From contig CAWJHN010000003.1 of NCBI GenBank assembly GCA_963842725.1, positions 434,001 through 498,000 of the forward strand: a DNA stretch of 64,000 bases, read 5' to 3'. Position numbers and translations under genes: made by a program. This DNA is from UBA10649 sp963842725. Lineage in GTDB: Bacteria; Actinomycetota; Actinomycetes; S36-B12. The notes under the pieces are model-generated. The model saw only the letters and a list, made by a program, of their open reading frames with translations, ran no database searches and was not told where the DNA came from. Shown here piece by piece: positions 26,638 to 34,613 of the stretch (the stretch's first letter is position 1; every line of letters starts with the position of its first letter).

Positions 26638-27074
26638 CCCGACCACCCGTCGAGCGGTCGCCAGGCCGGCAGCGTCGCGGCCGGCTCGACCTGCCAGCCG
26701 CGCAGCCGCACCTGCGCCGTCGATCGAGCGGCCAGGTCCGTGACGAACGCGGTGACCGGGGCGTCGGGCCAGGAGTCGCTGACGGGCGGTACCTGCGGGT
26801 CGACCAGGACGTACTCGACGATCCGGCGTCGGGCCGTCCGCTGGGCCAGGCCGACGCTGGGCAGGAACAGGGCGGCGGGCCCGAAGGCCACCACGTGCAG
26901 GGGCGGCGCCACGGCGAGCTGGGAGATGGCCGCGCAGATCCGGGCCGAGAGGGCCGCCTCGGGTCCGGCCACCGGGTGCACCTCGACGGCCACGAGATCC
27001 GTGCGCGCGAGCAGGTTGCCCACCTCGCGGTCCCATGCGTCGTCGGCCGGCAGGACGAGCACGGTCCCGGTCAT
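26634..27074 (-). CDS. conserved-looking hypothetical protein
   Basis: A 146-residue protein without a family I recognise. It is a soluble alpha/beta-like sequence starting MTGTVLVLPADDAWDRE, with a hydrophobic strand HVVAFGPAALFLPSVGLAQR and Trp near the C-terminus (GWQVEPAATLPAWRPLDGW). The pattern LHVVAFGPAA could belong to an alpha/beta-hydrolase-like fold, but no Ser-Asp-His triad is visible. ATG 27074 is chosen over a GTG four codons earlier. It faces pyrE at 26 bp and converges with the SDR gene. Confidence 0.55.
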   Translation of the reverse strand: MTGTVLVLPADDAWDREVGNLLARTDLVAVEVHPVAGPEAALSARICAAISQLAVAPPLHVVAFGPAALFLPSVGLAQRTARRRIVEYVLVDPQVPPVSDSWPDAPVTAFVTDLAARSTAQVRLRGWQVEPAATLPAWRPLDGWSG

Positions 27075-27088
27075 CACGAGCGACACCC

Positions 27089-27094
27089 TAGGCT
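27089..27094 (+). promoter_or_regulatory. -10 element of pyrE, leaderless type
   Basis: TAGGCT lies exactly 6 bases before the ATG of pyrE. No Shine-Dalgarno sequence is present. Confidence 0.5.
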
Positions 27095-27100
27095 TCGCCC

Positions 27101-27643
27101 ATGCCCGGTGAAGCGTGGAGCCAGCTCAAGCAGCAGATCGTCGAGAAGGCCGTCGTGCACGGCACGGTCGTCCTCTCCAGCGGTCGCGAGGCCGACTACT
27201 ACGTCGACCTCCGGCGCGTCACTCTCGACGGTGTGGCCGCTCCGCTGGTCGGCGCGGTGATGCGCGAGCTGACGGCGGACTGGGACTACTCGGCCGTCGG
27301 GGGCCTGACGCTCGGCGCCGACCCGGTCGCCGCGGCGATGCTGCACGACGCGGCGCGCTCGGGGGGCGTGCTGGATGCGTTCGTCGTCCGCAAGAGCGAG
27401 AAGCAGCATGGCCTGCAGCGCCGGATCGAGGGTCCCGACGTGGCCGGCCGCAGCGTTCTGGCCGTCGAGGACACCTCGACGACGGGTGGTTCCGTCCTGA
27501 CTGCGGTCGACGCCCTCCTGGCCGCCGGCGCCTCGATCGCCGGCGTGGCCGTGATCGTCGACCGCGGTGCGGGTCCGGCCATCGTCGAGCGCGGACTTGA
27601 GTACCGGGCCGCCTACTCCCTCGAGGACCTCGGACTCGCATAG
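27101..27643 (+). CDS. pyrE: orotate phosphoribosyltransferase
   Basis: Joins orotate to PRPP to give OMP in pyrimidine synthesis. It has 180 residues. Family motifs are LSSGREADYYVDLRR at the N-terminus, VGGLTLGADPVAAAM, the catalytic-loop segment FVVRKSEKQHGLQRRIEG with the key Lys residues, and the PRPP loop VLAVEDTSTTGGSVL. It stands alone on plus. A 7-bp hairpin right at its stop may end transcription from both sides. Confidence 0.96.
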   Translation: MPGEAWSQLKQQIVEKAVVHGTVVLSSGREADYYVDLRRVTLDGVAAPLVGAVMRELTADWDYSAVGGLTLGADPVAAAMLHDAARSGGVLDAFVVRKSEKQHGLQRRIEGPDVAGRSVLAVEDTSTTGGSVLTAVDALLAAGASIAGVAVIVDRGAGPAIVERGLEYRAAYSLEDLGLA

Positions 27644-27660
27644 TGAGCGGTGGCGCTCAC
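27643..27660. terminator. hairpin at convergent gene ends
   Basis: GTGAGCG and CGCTCAC form a perfect 7-bp stem with a 4-base loop. It covers the pyrE stop side and the stop codon of the convergent DinB gene. There is no U-run on either side, as often in actinobacterial terminators. Confidence 0.4.
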
Positions 27661-28127
27661 GGCTTCGGAGCGCCCGAGAGCAGGATCGATCCCCGGTGCT
27701 CCTCGTCGTGGGCGAGCACCTGGAGCATGAGCCCCTCCACGTCGAGGACCCCGAAGATGTCGTGGCTCGCAGTTGCCCGCCACTGGTCCTCGTCCAGATC
27801 GCGCAGCCGGTGCAGCAGCCCGGTGCGGGTCGCGAGCAGCCGGGCTCCGGCGTCGTCGATCGACTGCCCGGCGAAGGCCCGCTCCGTGTCAGAGGGGTCC
27901 GGCTCCCACCACGTGAACGTCGGCCGCTCCGGCTCGTCGATGGTGCTGACCATCACCTCGAGGCGGGGCGTCCACACCTCGGCGTCCACCATGCTGACGT
28001 GCCCCAACACCGTCGCGTGCGTCCACTCCCCGGCGGCCGGGACGACGGTCGACTCCCGGGCGGCGGTGATCACCCGATCGGCCGACATGAGCAGTTCGAC
28101 CATGAGGAGCGACCGGGGGATGGCCAT
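27657..28127 (-). CDS. DinB-like (maleylpyruvate isomerase/DinB superfamily) protein
   Basis: A 156-residue four-helix-bundle protein of the DinB type. Helix 1 is SLLMVELLMSADRVITAARE, then WTHATVLGHVSMVDAEVW with a His that usually binds metal, and LMLQVLAHDEEHRGSIL near the C-terminus with two more possible ligands. Members act as metal-dependent thiol transferases or have no known activity; there is no evidence for a DNA repair role. ATG 28127 lies 5 bp after the dedA stop, so it is second in a dedA operon. Confidence 0.75.
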   Translation of the reverse strand: MAIPRSLLMVELLMSADRVITAARESTVVPAAGEWTHATVLGHVSMVDAEVWTPRLEVMVSTIDEPERPTFTWWEPDPSDTERAFAGQSIDDAGARLLATRTGLLHRLRDLDEDQWRATASHDIFGVLDVEGLMLQVLAHDEEHRGSILLSGAPKP

Positions 28128-28132
28128 GGGCC

Positions 28133-28810
28133 CTACAGGCCCGCCTTCTGACGACGGTGCCGGACGAACTCGAAGACCAGGGGCACCACGCTGACGAACA
28201 CGACGAGGATGAGGATCAGCTCGATGTTCTTCTTCACGAACTCGATGTTGCCGAGGTAGTAGCCGGCCAGGGTCACGCCCACGGCCCAGATGAAGCCGCC
28301 GATCGCGCTGAACACGATGTACCGGCGGAAGTCCATGCGCCCGATGCCGGCGGTCGCCGTGATGAACGTGCGCACGATCGGAACGAAGCGAGCCAGCACG
28401 ATGGCGCGGGCGCCGTACCGGTTGAAGAACTGGTGCGTCTTGTCGACGTACTCCTGCCGGAAGAGCCGGGAGTCCGGCCGCGAGAAGAGCGTCGGGCCGC
28501 CGCGGTAGCCGATCCAGTAGCCGGTGATGTTGCCGAGGACCGCCGCGAGGAAGAGCAGGAGGCAGGCCACCGCGATGTTGACGGAGATGGCACCGCTGGC
28601 GATGAAGAGCCCGGTGATGAAGAGCAGCGAGTCCCCGGGCAGGAAGAAGCCGATCAGCAGCCCGCACTCGGCGAAGATGATGCCGAGCACGACCCAGAAT
28701 GCGATGTCGCCCAGGTTGGTGAGCATGGTCTCGGGGTTCAGCCAGTCCGGCCCGAGCGCTCTCACGGCCGCCGAGTGGACGGTGGCTGAAGCGACGATGA
28801 GGTGATCCAC
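28133..28810 (-). CDS. DedA family membrane protein
   Basis: An integral membrane protein of 225 residues with about five or six membrane segments. The DedA/SNARE-associated motif is FAECGLLIGFFLPGDSLLF (acidic residue and PGD re-entrant loop), and the second is GARAIVLARFVPIVRTFITA with the conserved Arg residues. The family is tied to undecaprenyl phosphate and phospholipid flipping and to membrane potential. GTG 28810 has a TAGCCT element 6 bases upstream that overlaps the -10 of the divergent methyltransferase gene. It heads a two-gene unit with the DinB-like gene. Confidence 0.9.
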   Translation of the reverse strand: MDHLIVASATVHSAAVRALGPDWLNPETMLTNLGDIAFWVVLGIIFAECGLLIGFFLPGDSLLFITGLFIASGAISVNIAVACLLLFLAAVLGNITGYWIGYRGGPTLFSRPDSRLFRQEYVDKTHQFFNRYGARAIVLARFVPIVRTFITATAGIGRMDFRRYIVFSAIGGFIWAVGVTLAGYYLGNIEFVKKNIELILILVVFVSVVPLVFEFVRHRRQKAGL

Positions 28811-28816
28811 CGGTGC

Positions 28817-28822
28817 AGGCTA
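28817..28822 (-). promoter_or_regulatory. -10 element of dedA, leaderless type
   Basis: On minus this reads TAGCCT, 6 bases before GTG 28810. Its last two bases are shared with the -10 of the divergent gene. Confidence 0.5.
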
Positions 28823-28826
28823 TCGT
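28821..28826 (+). promoter_or_regulatory. -10 element of the SpoU methyltransferase gene, leaderless type
   Basis: TATCGT lies 7 bases before ATG 28834 and overlaps the dedA -10 by two bases. Confidence 0.4.
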
Positions 28827-28833
28827 CGCGGGC

Positions 28834-29475
28834 ATGAACGACGGGACGACGGCTGCCGAAGTGGGCGTCGGGCCGTGCCCGGAGCCCTGGCCCGATGACC
28901 CCCGGCTGGATCCGGACCTGCTGGCCGCCGGCGACCGCCGGAACGTGGTCGATCGGTACCGCTACTGGCGGGTCGAGGCGATCGTGGCCGACCTCGACGG
29001 GCATCGCCACCCGTTCCACGTGGCCATCGAGAACTTCGCCCACGACTTCAACATCGGGTCCGTCGTCCGAACGGCCAACGCGTTCATGGCCCGCGAGGTT
29101 CACGTCGTGGGTCGGCGACGGTGGAACCGTCGCGGTGCGATGGTCACGGACCGGTACCTGCACGTGCGCCATCACGCCGACGCCGCCGAGTTGGCGAGAT
29201 GGGCGACGGCGAGCGGACTCCCGCTGATCGGCATCGACAACCTGCCCGGTGCCACGCCGCTGGAGACCGCCCGCCTGCCACGCGATTGCGTGCTCCTGTT
29301 CGGCCAGGAGGGCGACGGCCTGTCGTCATTGGCGCGGGAGTCGTGCGTCCGGACCCTGTCGATCGCCCAGTTCGGGTCGACGAGGTCGATCAACGCCGGA
29401 GCGGCGGCGGCGATCGCCATGCACGCCTGGATCCGGCAGCACGAGTTCGGCCAGTCGCCGATGCCGCCGTCGTGA
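28834..29475 (+). CDS. SpoU/TrmH family RNA 2'-O-methyltransferase
   Basis: A 213-residue SPOUT methyltransferase acting on tRNA or rRNA ribose. The three family motifs are seen: FNIGSVVRTANAF, LLFGQEGDGLSS and the C-terminal knot SIAQFGSTRSINAGAAAAIA. The N-terminal 60 residues are an acidic, variable lead. A longer frame from 28813 exists, but ATG 28834 fits the -10 spacing. The stop overlaps the GTG of the MFS gene (GTGA). The target nucleotide is not predictable. Confidence 0.88.
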   Translation: MNDGTTAAEVGVGPCPEPWPDDPRLDPDLLAAGDRRNVVDRYRYWRVEAIVADLDGHRHPFHVAIENFAHDFNIGSVVRTANAFMAREVHVVGRRRWNRRGAMVTDRYLHVRHHADAAELARWATASGLPLIGIDNLPGATPLETARLPRDCVLLFGQEGDGLSSLARESCVRTLSIAQFGSTRSINAGAAAAIAMHAWIRQHEFGQSPMPPS

Positions 29476-30692
29476 GCGCCACCCGAGCGCTGTGGGGGAA
29501 CGCGCAGTACCGCAGGCTGTTCGCCGCCCGGACGATCAGCAACATCGGCAACGGGATCATGCCGATCGCCCTCGCCTTCGGCGTCCTCGACCTGCCGGGC
29601 GCGACGCCGACCTCCCTGAGCGTGGTGCTGGCCGCGCAGGCGGTGCCGCTGGTGGTCATGCTGCCGATCGGCGGCGTCGTGGCCGATCGGCTTGGCCGGG
29701 CCAGGGTCATCGCCGTCACTGACGTCGTCCTCAGCGCCTTCGTCTTCACGACGGCGGCCCTGTTCATCACGGGCACGGCCACGATCCCGCTGCTGGCCGG
29801 GCTGTCCTTCTGCATGGGCATCCTCAACGGACTGTGGTGGCCCGCGATGAGCGGGCTCGTACCCGACGTCATGCGCGACGACGAGCACCTCCAGCCCGCC
29901 AATGCCTATATCAGCGTGGCGTCCAACGGCGGGCTCATCCTCGGCAACGCCATCGGAGGGCTGCTCGTCGCCGCGTTCGGGTCCGGGCCGGCCATCGCCA
30001 TCGATGCGACGACCTTCCTCGTGGCCGGACTGCTGGTGTTCAGCTTCCGCCAGGTGTCGAAGCCGCACGACTCCGGTGAGTCGATGGTGGGCGATCTCGT
30101 GCACGGCTGGCGCGTCTTCGTGACCTTCAAGTGGGTGTGGGTGATCACCCTGTCCTTCAGCTTCATCGTCATGGTCCTGCGCGGGTCCGAGGAGGTGATG
30201 GGCCCGGTGCTGGCCCTCGAGGAGTACGGCGGGGCCGCCGGCTGGTCGGTGGTGCTGGCGAGCATGTCGGCGGGCCTGCTGATCGGAGCGGTGCTGGGCT
30301 CGAGGATCCGGGTCGGCCGGCCGATGGTCTTCGGCATGCTCATCTGCCTGACCCTGCCGGCCTGGCTGCTGTGCCTGGCGTTCGCGCTGCCGCTTCCGGT
30401 GGTGGCGGCGGGTGCCTTCGCCTGGGGACTGGCGATCGAGCTGTTCATGGTGCTGTGGTTCACGGCGCTGCAGACGAACGTGCCCCGCGAGGCGCTCTCC
30501 CGGGTGATGGCCTATGACGCGATGGGCTCGCTCATGTTCGGTCCCATCGGGCTGGCGCTGGCCGGCCCGCTCATCGCAGCCGTCGGCCTCCAGACCGGCT
30601 TCGTCATCGCGGCCGGGGTCGCGCTGGTGGCGATCCTCGCGTCCCTCCTGTCGGGATCGGTGCGAAATCTCCGCTCGTTGCAGGCGGACTAG
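29472..30692 (+). CDS. MFS transporter, drug-efflux-like
   Basis: A major facilitator of 406 residues with about 12 membrane segments. It begins WGNAQYRRLFAARTISNIGN and has the loop 2-3 motif GGVVADRLGRARVIAVTDVV (G-x-x-x-D-R-x-G-R). It belongs to the enterobactin-exporter/macrolide-efflux-like group by general look, with LVPDVMRDDEHLQPANAY after helix 4. The substrate is unknown. Its GTG overlaps the SpoU gene stop. No regulator lies beside it. Confidence 0.85.
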   Translation: MSATRALWGNAQYRRLFAARTISNIGNGIMPIALAFGVLDLPGATPTSLSVVLAAQAVPLVVMLPIGGVVADRLGRARVIAVTDVVLSAFVFTTAALFITGTATIPLLAGLSFCMGILNGLWWPAMSGLVPDVMRDDEHLQPANAYISVASNGGLILGNAIGGLLVAAFGSGPAIAIDATTFLVAGLLVFSFRQVSKPHDSGESMVGDLVHGWRVFVTFKWVWVITLSFSFIVMVLRGSEEVMGPVLALEEYGGAAGWSVVLASMSAGLLIGAVLGSRIRVGRPMVFGMLICLTLPAWLLCLAFALPLPVVAAGAFAWGLAIELFMVLWFTALQTNVPREALSRVMAYDAMGSLMFGPIGLALAGPLIAAVGLQTGFVIAAGVALVAILASLLSGSVRNLRSLQAD

Positions 30693-30772
30693 CCACTCGG
30701 CCATGACAAGGCGCGACGGTTAGTGGAAGGATGGGAGCGCTTACATCCGCCCGCTAGTCGCAGGAGTAACCG

Positions 30773-31795
30773 ATGCCCATTGCATCCCCCGAGGTCTATG
30801 CCGAGATGCTCGATCGAGCCAAGGCCGGCCAGTTCGCCTATCCGGCGATCAACACCACCTCGTCCCAGTCCATCGTCGCGGCGATTCGCGGCTTCGCCGA
30901 GGCCGAGAGTGACGGCATCGTGCAGTTCTCCTGGGGCGGCGCCGAGTTCGCCTCCGGCCAGACCGTGAAGAGCATGGTCGCCGGCGCCGAGGCCCTCGCC
31001 GAGTTCGCCCACTCGATCGCGCGGTCGTACAACGTCAACATCGCGCTGCATACCGACCACTGCCCCAAGGACAAGCTGCCCGGCTACATGGAGCCGCTGA
31101 TCACGGTGTCGCAGGAGCGCGTCGCCAAGGGGCTGCCGCCGCTGTTCCAGTCGCACATGTGGGACGGCTCCGCGGTGCCGCTGAAGGAGAACCTCGAGAT
31201 CGCGCAGCGTCTCCTCGACGAGTGCCACAAGGCGCACATCATCCTCGAGATCGAGATCGGCGTGGTCGGCGGCGAGGAGGACGGCATCGAGGCGACGCAT
31301 GACGCCAAGCTCTTCTCCACCGTCGAGGACGGACTCGCCACCGCGCAGGCCCTCGGCCTCGGCGAGCGGGGCCGGTACATGGTCGCGGCGACGTTCGGCA
31401 ACGTGCACGGCGTCTACAAGCCGGGCAACGTGGTCCTGACCCCGTCGATCCTCAATGACATCCAGGCCGCGGTCGGCGCCGAGTACGACAAGGCCAAGCC
31501 GTTCGACCTGGTGTTCCACGGCGGCTCCGGCTCGCTGTTGAGCGAGATCCGCGAGGCCTTGGACTACGGGGTCGTCAAGATGAATATCGACACCGACACC
31601 CAGTACGCGTTCACCCGCCCGATCGCCGATCACATGTTCAAGAACTACGACGGCGTGCTCAAGATCGACGGAGAGGTCGGCAACAAGAAGCAGTACGACC
31701 CCCGGTCGTACGGCAAGGCGGCCGAGGCCGGCATGTCCGCGCGCGTCGTCCGTGCGTGCGAGGACCTGCGGTCCGCCGGCACCCGCATGTCCTGA
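30773..31795 (+). CDS. fbaA: class II fructose-bisphosphate aldolase
   Basis: Glycolysis and gluconeogenesis: splits fructose 1,6-bisphosphate. It is a zinc enzyme of 340 residues. The metal and catalytic segment ALHTDHCPKD has Asp95 and His96; EIEIGVVGGEEDG lies in the middle, and FHGGSGS and KMNIDTDTQYAF near the end bind phosphate. ATG 30773 follows CAGGAG at good distance. It stands next to a DUF3151 gene, as in mycobacteria. A strong terminator lies 28 bp after the stop. Confidence 0.97.
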   Translation: MPIASPEVYAEMLDRAKAGQFAYPAINTTSSQSIVAAIRGFAEAESDGIVQFSWGGAEFASGQTVKSMVAGAEALAEFAHSIARSYNVNIALHTDHCPKDKLPGYMEPLITVSQERVAKGLPPLFQSHMWDGSAVPLKENLEIAQRLLDECHKAHIILEIEIGVVGGEEDGIEATHDAKLFSTVEDGLATAQALGLGERGRYMVAATFGNVHGVYKPGNVVLTPSILNDIQAAVGAEYDKAKPFDLVFHGGSGSLLSEIREALDYGVVKMNIDTDTQYAFTRPIADHMFKNYDGVLKIDGEVGNKKQYDPRSYGKAAEAGMSARVVRACEDLRSAGTRMS

Positions 31796-31822
31796 CCGCC
31801 ACCGCGCACCACGGCAGCTGCA

Positions 31823-31861
31823 GACGGGATCCGGGCCGAACGGCCCGGATCCCGTCGTTTT
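31823..31861 (+). terminator. rho-independent terminator after fbaA
   Basis: A perfect 15-bp inverted repeat (31823-31837 and 31842-31856) with a 4-base GAAC loop is followed by G and TTTT. This is the strongest hairpin of the window and ends the fbaA transcript. Confidence 0.9.
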
Positions 31862-31921
31862 CGTCCCTCGCCCCGGCGGCGCCGACCGGCGCCGCGGACC
31901 GGTCGATGGCAGGCTGTCGGC

Positions 31922-32326
31922 ATGACCCTTGGACAGAACCTCTTCGGCGGCCCGCCGGCCACCCTCTTGCCCGACGACCCCGCAGCCACGGAGCTCGCAT
32001 CCGGCGCTACCCCGCTGGACGTCGTCCGGAGCCACCCCACCAGCTCCCTGGCCTGGGCCGAGCTGAGCGACGAGGCGTGGGCTCAGGACCGTGTCGTGGA
32101 GTCCTATGCCTTCGCTCGCGTGGGCTATCACCGAGGGCTGGACGCGCTGCGGCGCAGCGGCTGGAAGGGCCACGGTCCGGTGCCCTGGAGCCATGAGCCC
32201 AACCAGGGATTCCTGCGCTGCCTGCGCTCGCTGGCCCGTGCGGCGGGCGCAATAGGCGAGTTGGACGAGGTCGACCGGCTCGGCGTGTTCATCGACGACT
32301 GCGATCCCTCCGTTCCGCGGGACTAG
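31922..32326 (+). CDS. DUF3151 family protein
   Basis: A 134-residue protein of the actinobacterial DUF3151 family (relative of mycobacterial Rv0360c, also near fba). It starts MTLGQNLFGGPPATLLPDDP and has SSLAWAELSDEAWAQDRVVE and YAFARVGYHRGLDALRRSGW, a helical repeat-like part. No function is known. It is 3 bp from the next gene, so both may be co-transcribed. Confidence 0.85.
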   Translation: MTLGQNLFGGPPATLLPDDPAATELASGATPLDVVRSHPTSSLAWAELSDEAWAQDRVVESYAFARVGYHRGLDALRRSGWKGHGPVPWSHEPNQGFLRCLRSLARAAGAIGELDEVDRLGVFIDDCDPSVPRD

Positions 32327-32329
32327 TCG

Positions 32330-33301
32330 GTGCCGAGCGCGGTCGTGGTGGGTGGCGGCATCAGCGGCGTCGCCTGCGCTGTGCAACTGTCGCAGGCCGG
32401 CATCGACGTGCGGCTCCGCGAGCGTGCGCACGCGCTGGGCGGCCGACTCGCGACCCGCACGCTGCGCGACACCGGAACGGCCTTCGATGGCCGGGTCGTC
32501 GACATCGGCGCCTCCTACTTCACGGTGACCGACACGGAGTTCGGCGCAGTCGTCGAGGCGCTCGAGGACATGGACGTCGCGAGGCGGTGGACCAGTGCCT
32601 TCCACGTGTCCGGACCCTCCGGCATGCAGGGCGTCACCGTCGGTCCCGTGCGCTATGCCGCGCCCGCGGGACTGCGCTCCGTCGTCCAGGCGCTGGCCGC
32701 CCGGGCGCCCGTCACGGTGGAGACGGCGAGCCCGGTCCGGCTGGTCAGCACCGCGGGTCGTCACGTCACGGTCGACGACGAGGCTGTGGACGCGGCCGCG
32801 CTCTGCCTGCCGCATCCGCAGGCGACCCGCATCGCAACGGACCTTCCGGACAGCCCCATCCCGTGGGAGCCGGTGCTGGCGGTCACGTGCGTCTTCGCCG
32901 AGCGGTCCTGGAAGCAGATCGACGGCGTCTTCGTCAACGACGACCCCGTCCTGACCTGGATCGCGGACGACGGCAGTCGCCGCGGCGACGAGGCACCGGT
33001 GCTGGTCGCACATGTCCACCCCGTCCTCTCGGCGCGGCACCTGGACGACCCCGAGACGGTGATCCCGCTCGCGGTCGCCGCGATCCAGCGGGTCCTGGAC
33101 GTTGCCGACTACCCGGACTGGGTCGACGTCCACCGCTGGTCGTTCGCCAAGCCCCTCGCGGGGCGAGAGGAGTCGTACTGGCTGCATGGCACCGCGAACC
33201 TGGGGGCGGCCGGCGATGCCTGGGCCGGTGGTCCGAGGGTCGAGGCGGCGTGGCTGTCGGGCCACCGCCTCGGACAGGCACTCGCCGCGCGAATCGGGTG
33301 A
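32330..33301 (+). CDS. FAD-dependent amine oxidase-like oxidoreductase
   Basis: A flavoprotein of 323 residues, NAD(P)/FAD-binding Rossmann type. The dinucleotide motif is VVVGGGISGVACAVQLSQAG, followed by RERAHALGGRLATR, the second FAD contact. The C-terminal part has LHGTANLGAAGDAWAGGPRV, like renalase or amine-oxidase family FAD sites. The substrate is unknown. GTG 32330 follows the DUF3151 stop after 3 bp. purA begins 25 bp later with its own -10 element. Confidence 0.8.
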   Translation: MPSAVVVGGGISGVACAVQLSQAGIDVRLRERAHALGGRLATRTLRDTGTAFDGRVVDIGASYFTVTDTEFGAVVEALEDMDVARRWTSAFHVSGPSGMQGVTVGPVRYAAPAGLRSVVQALAARAPVTVETASPVRLVSTAGRHVTVDDEAVDAAALCLPHPQATRIATDLPDSPIPWEPVLAVTCVFAERSWKQIDGVFVNDDPVLTWIADDGSRRGDEAPVLVAHVHPVLSARHLDDPETVIPLAVAAIQRVLDVADYPDWVDVHRWSFAKPLAGREESYWLHGTANLGAAGDAWAGGPRVEAAWLSGHRLGQALAARIG

Positions 33302-33313
33302 CGGCCGAGGCGA

Positions 33314-33319
33314 TAGCCT
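33314..33319 (+). promoter_or_regulatory. -10 element of purA, leaderless type
   Basis: TAGCCT lies 7 bases before the ATG of purA, just past the upstream stop codon. No Shine-Dalgarno sequence is present. Confidence 0.5.
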
Positions 33320-33326
33320 TTGCCCC

Positions 33327-34613
33327 ATGCCAGCAATCGTCCTTGTGGGCGCCCAGTGGGGCGACGAAGGCAAGGGAAAAGCAACGGACCTCCTCGGTGG
33401 TCGCGTCGACTACGTCGTTCGCTACCAGGGCGGCAACAACGCCGGACACACGGTGGTCATCGGCGACCAGAAGTTCGCCCTGCACCTGCTCCCGAGCGGC
33501 ATCCTGACCCCGACCGTCGTCCCCGTGATCGGCAACGGCGTGGTCATCGACCCCGCGGTCCTGCTCCAGGAGATGGCGGCCCTGAACGAGCGCGGCGTCG
33601 ACACGTCGAAGCTCGTCATCAGCGCCAACGCGCACCTGATCACCCCGTACCACGTGACGCTCGACAAGGTCTCCGAGCGCTTCCTCGGAAAGGCCAAGAT
33701 CGGCACCACGGGACGCGGCATCGGCCCCACCTACAGCGACAAGATCGCCCGTATCGGGATCCGGGTCCAGGACCTCTTCGATCCGTCGATCCTGCGCCAG
33801 AAGGTGGAGGGCGCACTCGAGGGCAAGAACCAGGTCCTCGTCAAGGTGTTCAACCGGCGTGCCCTCGACGTCGATGCGATCTCCGAGCAGCTCCTCGAGT
33901 ACGCCGACATCCTTCGCCCCTATGTTGCCGACACGGCCCTGCTGCTCAACAACGCCCTCGACGACGACAAGGTGGTGCTGCTCGAGGGCGGCCAGGGCAC
34001 CCTCCTCGACGTCGACCACGGCACGTACCCGTTCGTGACCTCGAGCAACCCGACGGCCGGCGGCGCGTCGACCGGCAGCGGCATCGGCCCGACCCGGATC
34101 ACCCGGGTCGTCGGGATCCTCAAGGCCTACACGACTCGGGTCGGCTCGGGACCCTTCCCGACCGAGCTCTTCGACGACGACGGCGAGAAGCTGCGGACCA
34201 TCGGCGGCGAGCGCGGCGTGACGACCGGGCGCCCGCGTCGGTGCGGATGGTTCGATGCGCCGATCGCGCGGTTCGCCAGCCGTGTCAACGGGCTGACCGA
34301 CATCTTCCTGACCAAGCTCGACGTCCTCACCGGCTGGGAGCAGATCCCGGTCTGCGTCGCGTACGACGTCGATGGCGTCCGCAGCGACGAGATCCCCATG
34401 ACGCAGACCGACTTCCATCACGCCAAGCCCGTCTACGAGTACCTGCCGGGGTGGTCCGAGGACATCTCCGGGGCCAAGGAGCTCGCTGACCTGCCGCCCA
34501 ACGCCCAGTCCTACGTGCGCTACCTCGAGGAGGTGTCCGGCACGCGCATCAGTGCGATCGGCGTCGGACAGGACCGGGACGCGACGATCTCGATCCACGA
34601 TCTGATCGCGTGA
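33327..34613 (+). CDS. purA: adenylosuccinate synthetase
   Basis: First committed step from IMP to AMP. It has 428 residues. The GTP P-loop is GAQWGDEGKGKATD (Asp13) and NNAGHTVVI gives catalytic His40. GRGIGPTYSDKIAR and LTKLDVLTGWEQIPVCVAYD follow. The ending TGATC overlaps the GTG of the next gene. ATG 33327 fits both homology and the -10 spacing. It is apart from the other purine genes here. Confidence 0.97.
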   Translation: MPAIVLVGAQWGDEGKGKATDLLGGRVDYVVRYQGGNNAGHTVVIGDQKFALHLLPSGILTPTVVPVIGNGVVIDPAVLLQEMAALNERGVDTSKLVISANAHLITPYHVTLDKVSERFLGKAKIGTTGRGIGPTYSDKIARIGIRVQDLFDPSILRQKVEGALEGKNQVLVKVFNRRALDVDAISEQLLEYADILRPYVADTALLLNNALDDDKVVLLEGGQGTLLDVDHGTYPFVTSSNPTAGGASTGSGIGPTRITRVVGILKAYTTRVGSGPFPTELFDDDGEKLRTIGGERGVTTGRPRRCGWFDAPIARFASRVNGLTDIFLTKLDVLTGWEQIPVCVAYDVDGVRSDEIPMTQTDFHHAKPVYEYLPGWSEDISGAKELADLPPNAQSYVRYLEEVSGTRISAIGVGQDRDATISIHDLIA

